Positions 12,601 through 21,168 of a stretch of 64,000 nucleotides of DNA are shown here, piece by piece. How positions within the stretch are numbered: position 1 is the first letter of the stretch; each line of letters opens with the position of its first letter. The notes under the pieces are model-generated. The model was not told the DNA's origin. It did no database searches and saw only the letters and a list, made by a program, of their open reading frames with translations. The stretch is from Canna indica. Lineage: Eukaryota; Streptophyta; Magnoliopsida; Zingiberales; Cannaceae. A program made the position numbers and the translations under genes. The DNA is taken from NCBI GenBank assembly GCA_034359265.1, contig CP136891.1:15514501-15578500 (forward strand). Direction: 5' to 3'.

Positions 12601-13473
12601 TGAAAACCAGCTTTAGGAAGCCAATAACACTCCATCCGAAAGTTTCTGCTGCGAGTGAGAAGAGGCTGAGCCGCCCGAAAGATAAGGGCATTATGATCTG
12701 AAAGTCGCCTATCCCCTCCAATCACCAAAGCCGACGGCAGTGAAAGAAGAGTAGAGGAAGAAATTAAGATCCGGTCCAGCTTCGCTAAGCTCGGCGTTTG
12801 TTGATTGTTCGACCAAGTGAAATCCTTTCCTTTGATAGGAAGGTCGAGCAAGTCATGATCTGCAATTAGCTGAGAGAGAGCTGCCGAGTCGCAAGCAAAT
12901 CCGGAACAATTTCGACGCTCATGGACAAATCTTGTGACATTAAAGTCGCCTCCAATAATCAAGTTGCCACTAGAGGAATCAAGCAAACTCTCAAGTTCGG
13001 AGAAGAACTCCCTCCGGCCAGCTCTCCTAGGAGGACCATAAATATTAATAAAGGTGTAAATCGTCCTAGTGCACTTAAGCTCCAGCGTGGTCATTAGAAA
13101 ATAGCTGCCTACATGAGTATGCATAGTGCTCCAAATAGATTCATCCCAAATAAGAAGAAGGCCACCTGCTAGACCACAAGAATCTTTAGCAATAAAAGCA
13201 GGTAACTGGAAACCAGAGCATTGCCTTACAAAACTAATGGAAACAGAGGCCGCCTTGGTTTCACAAAGAGCAATAACAGAGCATTTGAGTTCCCGACAGT
13301 AATTCTTGACCATAAATCTTTTAGACAATCTACATAATCCCCTTACATTCCAAAACAACGCTCCAAAGTTTTGTGAATTCATTATAAAACGTACAGCTAC
13401 AATCCACCATAAGAGCCAATACAAAATCAAACTTCATTGCCTGACTTGAAGTCAGACAAAGCAACTTCCTGAC
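9700..13473 (-). mobile_element. Young LINE retrotransposon, 5'-truncated, intact ORF2
   Basis: The element lies on the minus strand, ends in a short A-tail next to 9700, and is enclosed by a perfect 17-bp target-site duplication (9683-9699 and 13474-13490). It carries a single long ORF for endonuclease plus reverse transcriptase. No ORF1 is present; only ~90 bp precede ORF2. It therefore looks like a 5'-truncated insertion that stopped just upstream of ORF2. The intact frame and identical duplications argue for recent insertion. Confidence 0.92.
9804..13382 (-). CDS. LINE ORF2: AP-type endonuclease and reverse transcriptase
   Basis: The ORF is uninterrupted at 1192 aa from the ATG at 13382; the frame opens a little upstream without an ATG. 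The N-terminus (FGALFWNVRGL) opens an exo/endo-phosphatase (AP-like) endonuclease domain of ~230 aa, with CETKA, IIGGDFNV and the terminal SDH (RRLSDHNALI). The reverse transcriptase follows: KAPGPDGLPPEF, FRPISLEHS, KVDYEKAFDSI, GVRQGNPLSPFIF and the catalytic FADD (HFMFADDIILF). The C-terminus has a zinc-binding reverse-transcriptase module (WNAKLPPKISIFGW, then CMLC...HEHIFSSCPY). No RNase H domain is present, unlike the old LINEs further right. The product would nick target DNA and prime reverse transcription there. Confidence 0.9.
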   Translation of the reverse strand: MNSQNFGALFWNVRGLCRLSKRFMVKNYCRELKCSVIALCETKAASVSISFVRQCSGFQLPAFIAKDSCGLAGGLLLIWDESIWSTMHTHVGSYFLMTTLELKCTRTIYTFINIYGPPRRAGRREFFSELESLLDSSSGNLIIGGDFNVTRFVHERRNCSGFACDSAALSQLIADHDLLDLPIKGKDFTWSNNQQTPSLAKLDRILISSSTLLSLPSALVIGGDRRLSDHNALIFRAAQPLLTRSRNFRMECYWLPKAGFHSIINSMWNEPPREESAVTRWIRRWKILRRSISSWAKKISEERTATRRKVEAGIEDLNCKAQNMSLNDLELSNLKDLKCKLDEIYREEDVFWRQRAKRRWIKNGDLNTRYFHQWATLRRKVNWIHHLNSEHGEVTDVNKIADMFRSFYVRLLGKKSSPLLRLNWATLNMPSTPEPQLLDSPFSLEEIKAAVFDMGSYKAPGPDGLPPEFFKVYWDTIQNDILQIFNEIYLDPSTLRRFNTGHIVLIPKKDGAAMVQDFRPISLEHSIIRIFSRVLARRLKPVLGHLVGGKQFAYLEGKGTLDCFMGVHETVWACKHFNEDGILFKVDYEKAFDSIGWPFIRDMLESRGFPSLWCDWITSLLDTDSALITNGITGNFFRHRRGVRQGNPLSPFIFILARDCFSRLLDLAVSNGFIKGVLNHRIEGGVSHFMFADDIILFCKNDGSSLRNLLLLLKCFELAAGLKVNLAKSSILCLKANPSLTSRLALEIGCKEASFPLKYLGLPLRDGRLHKVDWLNLISSLDSRLGSWSGRLLSRAGRLTLINSVITASTGYLLSLFKAPKWVITSIDRRRRKFFWIGMENISPRGKCLIRWDALICPKRDGGLGILDVGAHNIARLGSWIWKLYDGRNLFWVDILLGLYGDFRQWSVDNSFSRNASPIWRELCGLFDLITSGLLFQVGHGQRIKLWTDRWPSGSCLAEKYPSLFIRATSPRCYIADARILNSSSVCVGWDVCFSELVDGSLLLSLARDLEFIQDSSGEDRITWKWTKEGNFSISSLYHLLTYRGVSDHFHRFLWNAKLPPKISIFGWIRLRRRLLTRDRLARWGVTADLSCMLCNDGLETHEHIFSSCPYSSTGWRVLLSLESFPFFSMADAPWNSRSRCSSTDATDRSRLILIWNWFIWFERNSRMFRNEASTCQMLATSAANFYDLCSF

Positions 13474-13490
13474 TTCGACCATTTTACTTT
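13474..13490. repeat. LINE target-site duplication, right copy
   Basis: Identical to 9683-9699. It marks the 5' end of the minus-strand LINE. Confidence 0.9.
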
Positions 13491-14097
13491 GAAATTGTGA
13501 TATCACTATCGTCTAATGCTTATGTCTTCCTCGTCTGCAACACATCAAGAAACATTTCTACCAAAAGAGCAAGAGTTCAACAACTAAATCTTATATAAGG
13601 TTTGATCAAAAAATACATGTGCATTTATTACCAGGGCAATCGGTGTTGGTTCATTGGCCTTACCCGCATGTGAGCAAAGGTAGTAATGATGGACGAGAAC
13701 AAATGGAACTCTACGTAGTAGAATGCAACTGAATGTTGTCGTGAGATGTTTCATTAACAATGCAAGAATGTTATGAATCACTGATGATGAGATATCTGAG
13801 GAGTTTAATGGCGCAGTAGTTCCCATCTTGATCCACAATGATGTTATTATCGTCGGAGCGCGAACCCCTCTCTGAGATATCCGAGGAGTCAAATGGTGCA
13901 GCGGTTCTTCTACCGAAAGAAAAACGGCTCCGGCCCGACGATGCCATCGGGGCTCGTCACGCCCTTGACTGGGTGGAGACATGGTTGTACGTAGAAGCCG
14001 CCGTGCTCATCGTAGGTGGTGCTCAATAAGCTCTCGCACTTGCTTCACCATCTTCTACCCTGTTGGCGACGTCGTGCGAGTGGTGGTCATCGACAGT
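13491..14097 (-). pseudogene. Decayed GC-rich gene-like fragment (family unknown)
   Basis: From about 13780 the sequence becomes GC-rich and codon-like on the minus strand, but the readable frame is broken by stops and shifts. Across the TRIM the frame seems to continue at 14429-14535 (segments such as HAREEKRKSLS and LELRYFDLIS). A short phrase reading APFDSSDIS / APLNSSDIS occurs twice about 86 bp apart (13789 and 13875). I do not recognise the family. It may be a host gene remnant or part of an older element. Confidence 0.35.
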
Positions 14098-14428
14098 TGT
14101 TAAGAAATTAGTAGACCTAACTCATCCCAAAAGCTAGCTCATGGGAAGCGGATTGCTCAAACTATTTAAAGACTATATTGATCATATTTTAACCAACATG
14201 AGACTTTAACACACCCCCCACAGGCCCAGAATTAGACATCTAGAGCGTGAAGTTTTGCAGGACTGAACATCTGCGGGTGACACAATATCAATCACACATT
14301 TGGCTCTGATACCATGTTAAAAAATTATAAGGACTTACTCATCTCAAAAGCTAGCTCATGAGAAGAGAATTGTCCAAACTATTTAAAAACTATCTTAGTC
14401 ATATTTTAACCAACGTGGAACTTTAACA
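14098..14428 (-). mobile_element. TRIM retrotransposon, complete (331 bp)
   Basis: Two 114-bp direct terminal repeats at 14098-14211 and 14315-14428 begin TGTTAA and end TTAACA. On the minus strand the primer-binding site TGGTATCAGAGCCA (14314-14301) directly abuts the 5' repeat. It matches the initiator methionine tRNA 3' end. A purine-rich tract, CTGTGGGGGGTG (14223-14212), abuts the 3' repeat. The internal part is ~100 bp with no ORF. Flanking 5-mers ACAGT / ACAAC are imperfect, so the insertion is not fresh. Mobilisation would need proteins from another element. Confidence 0.88.
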
Positions 14429-14535
14429 ACAACACCGCTGATCAGGTCGAAGTAGCGCAGCTCGAGGATGCTGAGGCTCTTCCGTTTCTCTTCTCTCGCG
14501 TGGTCCATGAAGGTGCCGCCGCCGATTGCTATAAA
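14429..14535 (-). pseudogene. GC-rich coding-like remnant, continuation
   Basis: Minus-strand reading gives a clean peptide including HAREEKRKSLS and LRYFDLIS. If the TRIM is removed the frame continues for a few dozen codons into 14097-14040. Unknown family. Confidence 0.35.
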
Positions 14536-16347
14536 AGGGCAGTGCCGTAATGTTGGTAGTCAATTGGAAAAAAATTAATCTTGGGCAGCTAATTAGAATC
14601 AAATTTCGGTTCAAATAAAACTGACAACCGCTGCCGATTGAAATCACTGGCAATATTTAATGTGATTAATAATGCATTGCTATTAAAATGATAATGATTT
14701 AATGTTGGCAGGAATAACACATTGCCATTAAAATTACAGTGATTTAGTGTTGGCAACTAATTAATGAGTCAATTGGAATCAAGTTTTGGTTCAAATAAAA
14801 ATGGCTGCCGATTGCTATTTCCGCATTTAATAAGATTTAATGTGATTGAATAAAGCATGTGATTTAATGTTGGCTATTTTTTTAAAAAATAATTTTATAA
14901 ATCAATTATTATAAAGCGTAAACGTAATAATATACGTACAAATTTGTACGTGAAAAAGATGCACAAAATATCATAATTAAAAATTGAATCTAAAATTTAG
15001 GCAGCATACTCAGATGCTATTATCACTTGAGCACAAATGAATTCATATGTTGGCTAAAATAAAAATAGCTGACGATTGTTACCACCGGGTGAATAATGCA
15101 TGTCATTGAGTGTTAGTGATATTTGAAGTTAATATTCACGTATTTCGGTGGAGAGAAAAAAAATATAAATTTTGTAAAATTATCATGTCAGCAAATTTTG
15201 AGTGTGAAGGTGCTGACAACTATTAATCTTACTTATATATATATATATTATATTATAGAGATGATGTGTTAAGCACTCATGCTAATTATTGTCGTATTAA
15301 ACAAATAAACTTTTAAAAGCTAATAAAAGCTAATGCCATATAAAAGCAAATAAACTCAAAAGGCTAATAAAATAAATAAGAAAACTTGATAGGACCCATC
15401 TGAAAAATCGCCAGCAGGCCGTATAAATCAAATTATCAATTAAGTCCTACTTATTTTAATAAAAACAAAAGAAGTCCACATAAAGTATTGTTTTTTAGAG
15501 AACCATGAAAGTGTACTAAATTAAAATTTGCCCATTATAGTATTTGAAACCAGTTGCTAAATTTCATCTAATTTGACCAAAATAAGTCCAAATAAAGTAT
15601 TTTTTTGCTCGGTGTCCAATTAAATTAATCAAATCCGTTGAAAAGCTGATGGAAAAAGCCAGAGACGGCGTTGATCAAATTAATTTGACTTGGTCAAAAT
15701 TTTGACCAAATATTATTTATATTCCACATCAGTTTTTGCCACAAAATAAAATACTTAATTATATCGACTTATGCCAGGACTAATTAGATCGCTACACGTC
15801 ATTTCAGTTCGGTGCGCAGAATGTGGTAGGTGGACAAATTTCATTAAAGATTTTAATTAAGGCTTTAAAATATTATTTATTTACTTTTATATATAATTCA
15901 TTATATTTTAAATATTATGTTTAATTAATTTATCAATTATACTGTTCTGATTTCCGACTCAATCACTACACTACTTGTTAAAAATCGACAAAAGAAATAT
16001 AAAAATCAGATATATGGATTATTTTTTAATAAACCCTCTCTTGAAAGAAAATATTAGTAATTTAATATATTAATTAAGTATTTTTGAAGTATGTTAATAT
16101 AATATAATATTTTATTATATATAACAGTTTAATATTTTTATGTTATTATATTTGGCATCGCCTATTAGTAAATAAGCCACCCTTTTGCAAATTGGACCAC
16201 AGTTTCTGCTCAAATATTTATTCAGAAAGTCAAAAAGAAATTGTGTTATTTTAACTTGATTAAACTCTAGCGAGTGACGTGGCATAGAAGATCCAACCAA
16301 AATTAAAATTTCTTTTTATTAAATGATATAAATTACGACTGATGAGA
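14536..16347. other. AT-rich spacer with degenerate repeats
   Basis: At 14555-15110 the phrase 'ttggaatcaa.ttt.ggttcaaataaaa.tg.c.gccgattg' recurs about every 190-280 bp (near 14590, 14780 and 15050), separated by 'gatttaatgttggc' units: a decayed tandem array. An (AT)n run lies at 15233-15250. No gene seen; the rest to 16347 is featureless AT-rich DNA. Confidence 0.5.
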
Positions 16348-16627
16348 TAATTTAAGAATAATAATAATGCATACTTGTAAGAAAAAAAATCAGTTGATCT
16401 GTCAACGCAAACTTATTACAAAAAAAATATCAATTAACGGCTTAAGTTCTACACACTTGGGGCGGTCGAAAAAGGACGGCCAAAATTTTACCACGTGATA
16501 ATCATGTCCCGATCTAATCATCCGTTCTCTGACCAACTATCCTTTGCCAAGTTATATGACAAGATTGGTATCATCCAAGAAAGATCCCGTGGGCTCCTTT
16601 TACTTTCCTCCGTTGAAGCAGATCTCA
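16348..16627 (+). repeat. ~280-bp direct repeat, copy A (left edge of nested block)
   Basis: It matches 35840-36111 from 'taatttaagaataataat' to 'ccgttgaagc.gatctca' with roughly nine of ten positions alike by eye plus small indels. Copy A abuts the 3' end of the old LINE and copy B abuts its 5' end, exactly the geometry of a target-site duplication, though far longer than normal. Confidence 0.8.
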
Positions 16628-16655
16628 TTAATAGAATGCGATGATTCTTTATTTG

Positions 16656-17163
16656 CTAAGAGTGGCGGGCCCCATTGTTGATCATACATGAGCTATCTTG
16701 CAAAACATGCACAGGACAATAGATAATTCCTTTCACTGGATCCATACTATTACAAGCCTTATCATTCTGGATATGGACATCATCTCCTATTGTTGAATTA
16801 GGAATACCATTTTTAGCTAGAAAATGAGCCCTTGAATTAAGATTTCTCTTTATGTGAAACCATCTATTGCATTTGATGCCTTCAGCCAGAGCTTGAATAT
16901 CAATCACCAGATCTCTCAAGAACCAGGGGACCTTTAGTTGTTTGTTCAAACACCTGATTGCCATTTGACAATCTGAAAAGAGATTGAAGTCATGCAGGTT
17001 CATGTCCTTTGCTTTTTTAATTGCAATCCAAATTGCCCAGATTTTAGCATATAATGGAGAGTTAACTACCTTACAACCAGATGATTCAAAAAGGACTTTT
17101 CCTTCTTCATCTACAGCTAAGATGCCAAAACCAGCCAAGCTATCAGTGGAAATACAAGCAGCA
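16656..17163 (-). pseudogene. RNase H domain of old LINE ORF2 (C-terminal piece)
   Basis: About 165 residues: LAGFGILAVDEEGKVLFES, then SPLYAKIWAI, FNLFSDCQMAIRCLN and RWFHIKRNLNSRAHFLAK. The order fits plant LINE-type RNase H. The catalytic glutamate expected in 'PLYAEIWA' is lysine here (AKIWA), while the SDC aspartate is kept. The N-terminal catalytic Asp lies across the Ty3 insertion. The domain ends at a stop near 16656. Confidence 0.8.
17159..17163. repeat. Ty3 element target-site duplication (CAGCA / CAACA)
   Basis: CAGCA here and CAACA at 27314-27318 flank the Ty3 element. Removing the element and one copy restores the LINE reading frame, which supports this as the insertion point. 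Confidence 0.75.
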
Positions 17164-17583
17164 TGGGGGGGGGGGGGGGGGGGGGGTAAGAACTCACCGT
17201 TGGTGACACCGAGTCGTGAGAGAGCCCCAGTTCCGACTCTGGAGTGCGACAATGGACGAGTGAAATGAACAGGAAACGCAAGAGGGAAGGAGAGAGAAGA
17301 GAGATTGACTTGTTTATTGCCTAAAAAAAGATTACATCTTTCAACAGGTATTTATAGTAGTACGTAGTCATTTAGGTGACGTGGCTTAATTTTGATCCGT
17401 TGGCCTCGGATCAACGGCTCCGTTGTATTCTCGTTGTTGAAGCCGTTCGCCTCAGTTACGTTCGCCATGTTAGCGGCCCCATTTCTCACGTCCATAGCTC
17501 TCCACGCGTCAGCACCTCCCACTTCTCCGGCTCCCCACGTGTCAACATCTCCCTGATCGTCTTCCTTGGGTACGTATGTGACA
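17164..17583 (-). repeat. Ty3 element 3' LTR
   Basis: It aligns with the 5' LTR over its whole length except that the 5' LTR carries a MITE and a ~19-bp extra segment near 26468. The LTR terminus that should read TCACCAATCGGAA on the plus strand is replaced by a 22-base G run (17165-17186). Confidence 0.88.
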
Positions 17584-17644
17584 TTACCCTCCCGATCAGC
17601 TTAGAGGACTTAATTTGTTAGCGCCAGAGTCCTGGGAGCCCATG

Positions 17645-17925
17645 CTCATCACGCCTCCTATGTTAAGCATTCTAACATTAAATCTCATGTTCATGCTAAA
17701 AATGAAAAGAAAAAGTTTCATGGACATTGCTTTTGTTGTGGTATATATGGTCACGCTATTCATGATTGTGCATTCAAAAGAAATCCAAGTGTTGCTAAGA
17801 CACTTTGGATTCCTAGGCCATCTAACACCCAAGGACCCAAAGCCATTTGGGTACCAAAGATCTCATCTTTTATTATAGGGGGAGCTACTACACAAGGGTG
17901 GAAGATTGATGATATGTTAAAGTGA
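17645..17925 (+). pseudogene. Copia gag zinc-knuckle fragment
   Basis: The frame reads ...HAKNEKKKFHGHCFCCGIYGH, followed by AIHDCAFKRN and, further on, AIWVPK. CFCCGIYGHAIHDC is an intact CX2CX4HX4C knuckle, and the WVPK motif is usual shortly before the protease region of copia polyproteins. The frame ends at a stop near 17920 without protease or integrase, so this is a remnant of a defective element. Confidence 0.75.
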
Positions 17926-17929
17926 CCAT

Positions 17930-20900
17930 GGACTTGAATGATGAATTCTCTCTTGGTTGCAACTTCAAGCTACATTGATGCCTTAGGTAAAGTTGGCATC
18001 AAAACTATTCTGGTATCATCTTCTGACTTGCATTATTTTACCTTAGATGAAGATTATGATATTAGGTTTAATTTGAGTTGTTCTTCCCCGCTCTTGCTAA
18101 AGAGTTTTTTTTAAAAAATGTCTTTGATTTTTGATTTTGATTTCCCGATCTCCTCGGACACCTAAGTGGTCTGTAATGGGCCTAAGCGATCTCGCGGTTT
18201 TAAATCGTAGGCTAATTGTGGCTTTCGATTTTCAACCAAAAGGAAGGGTTGAAGATCTTATTTTTCAAAATTTCATATTTTGATATCTCTTGATTCATTT
18301 TGTTATCATGAAGATTTATTTGAAAATGAATCCATTCTATTTAGTGAAGTTGAATTTGATAAATGATACTTGGTTTCTCTCTTCACTATTTAGTTTGATA
18401 GCTTGCATGTAGATTTGATTTCATTTTCTATTTATGAATTATTCTTGCAAGTTATAAATATTTTAGGAAGGCTAATTAGGAAGAAAAAGATTAGTTTGAC
18501 TAAAATTCCAAGTATAAGATATAACTTCGATTAATTCAAAATCTTAGTGTTATACTTTAATGTTTAAGCTAAAATTATGTCTCTATACTCATAATTATAA
18601 TTACATGTAAAATCCTTGAATTTTCATGAGTAGGTAGAATTTTAGCACTTAGGCAAATTTTATCAAATGAAACTTGCTCTAGGTTGGTATTCATTATTAA
18701 AGACCTTATCATTAAGTCCAAACTAGTTAAACATTGTTAGAGATCTTATTCCTCAAATGTTTTACATCCTAAGATCTCATTAGATTCATTTTGATATCAT
18801 GGTATCCACCTTAAAATGAATCTTTACTATCTAACATAGGTTGAATTTTTTTTAATGAAACTTTGCATTAAACTTGTGCTATTTAGTATGTTAGCTTAAT
18901 AGTTGACATATTATTTTATTATGATACTAATGATGTCTACTTGCAAGTTGTGAATGTAAATGAAAGACTATGCTATCTAAAAGAAAATGAAAAAGGATAC
19001 GAAAAGTTGGGCAAATTTTTAAGAAAGATGTATGAATTTAATTTTACAAAAATCTTAGCATAATAGTTGAATATTTATGCTTTAATGATGTTTCTATACT
19101 CATGATTGTTTTTGTATGACAAATATATGAAATTTCATGAGTAGGAAAATAGTTTGATAACTTAGGCAATTTTATGATATTTTGATTGAATGAAACTTGC
19201 TCTAGGTTAAAACTCATATTAGAGACATCATTTTGAGTAAACACCCAATGAACATGTTTAGATACACACATGATATAATTCTAGGTGTTCAATCTTGAAA
19301 ATTCATGTGTAAATGAAAATGTGATTATTAGATCACATTAGAGGACTTAAGCTTGAGAAATTTGACCCAAGTCAACAAATTGACTTGAACACTTGATTTT
19401 AAGTTCAAACTTCATAAACATGTTTAGGAATAGGTATGACATGTTTCCAAGCACTTAGAATGAAAAATTCATATGAATATGGATAAAATGACATAAAGGT
19501 ATTTTCATGCTTACCTCTTTTGAACCATGTTGACCCAAGTCAACAACTTGACTTAGAGATCTCATTTTCAATTCATATTTGGGGAACATGTTTAGATTTA
19601 CTTATGATAGGTATCCATAGGTTTTAAGTTTGAAAAATCATGAGTAAATGTTAAGATTGAAACTTAGCAAGTTTCATAAAAACTAATTTAGTTTTGAATG
19701 AAATCATGCTAAGTTGATATCTTGACTTAAGAACATAATTTTTATTTCAAACTTGACATATACTCTTTACATGACAATCATGTGGTGTCATGAAAGTTTG
19801 AATGAAAATTGAACAAGTTTTAAGAATAACTGAAAATTACAAAAATATCATTTCAATCTACAATTGGTATCAATTTCAGTTATTTTTAGAAAAAATATAG
19901 AAAAATCATTTTTAGATGATTCTTGAAACTGCACATTCACTGAAAAATCTAGTTTTATCAATAAAAATTTCAAAAAATTTCATCAAGAATCTAATTTATA
20001 ATGGAATTTTGAAGTTGAATTTCAAAAACACAAAGTATCCTTATTTGAAATATCAATCTTTCTGATACTTTGATTTTTCTTTAAAAACTTAAAATGAAAC
20101 TTTGTGCATGCTATTTTGATTTCATCTCTAATATTGTTCTCATTATTCCTTAAGTAAAATCATTTCTAAAAATGATTTTGATATATTGAGCGATATCTTA
20201 AAAATAAGCTTTTGATTAAAATTAATATAGGATGAAAAATGGTCTTTGAAAATCCTTTTGAGTTCAAACTTTATTAATGCATTTCAAATGACCATTCAAT
20301 ATTTGGTATCAAAAATTTTCATCCAAAAATTGGTTTCAAAAATATTTGTCAAAAATATGATTTTGTATAAACTTAAAAGTTTAATTTTTTGAAAACTAGA
20401 AATATAGGTTGACTTAAGTCAACAAAGTAACTTAAAAATCTCATCTTAAGCCCAAACTTAATTCATAGACTTACATTATCTCATGTTTGATGTCTAGATG
20501 CCTAAGTTTGAGAAAATATGAGTAGATAACAAAATTTGATACTTAGCATTTTCATACTTTTCATGCTTATTTCAAATGAAAATATGCTAAGTTCATATTT
20601 GGATCAAATGACATTAGGTTCACTTCAAACTTGATATACATGATTTAAATGATTATATCTTTGTATTTTGAAAGTTTGAATGAAATCTAAAAATGTCATT
20701 AAAAAGAAACAATATTCATTTTGAGAACATACATGACTTATCTTGAATTCAAAAATTTAGCTTTAAACATATCATGTATGATTTTGTTTCATATTAATCA
20801 TTTGTTTTTCATCCATTTGGTTGAGATTTTCATGTTTCATGAAAAATACTCCTTAAAGTCTCAACTTCATGAAAAAATATTTATGTTTCACCCCTTTGAC

Positions 20901-20935
20901 TAGAATGACCTTTCTTGCCCTTTTTGATTGATGTC
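17930..20935 (+). repeat. Non-coding interior of copia element with diverged internal repeats
   Basis: No ORF of note. Variants of 'ttgaccCAAGTCAACAA.ttgactt.....atctcatttt' recur at about 19370, 19527 and 20407. Units of the form 'aacatgtttag.....atgagtaaatg' recur at 18590-18620, 19255, 19430 and 19585. It looks like an old, amplified spacer between gag-pol and the 3' LTR. Confidence 0.5.
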
Positions 20936-21168
20936 AAAAGGGGGAGAAGAGTATAAGTAAAAATGGGGAGAAAAGTATAAGAAAATTGGGGAGAGAACTA
21001 TAGGTAAAGGGGAGGAAAATATAGAAAATCCATGCATATAGATAGAGAGAGTTTAATTATATAAATATACATGTTGATAGGGGGAGAAATCCCTTAATTG
21101 ATATCCTATATGCTTTAATGAATATATATTTTCTTAAGGATATTTGTCATCATAAAAAATGGGGAGAT
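20936..21168 (+). promoter_or_regulatory. Multiple polypurine tracts upstream of 3' LTR
   Basis: At least six purine tracts of the form AGGGGGAGAA, TGGGGAGAAAAG, TGGGGAGAGAA, AGGGGAGGAAAA, AGGGGGAGAAA and ATGGGGAGA occur within 230 bp. The last directly precedes the LTR start (TGTTGGCTTTAAG at 21169). It is the true plus-strand primer site; the others are extra copies. Confidence 0.75.
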
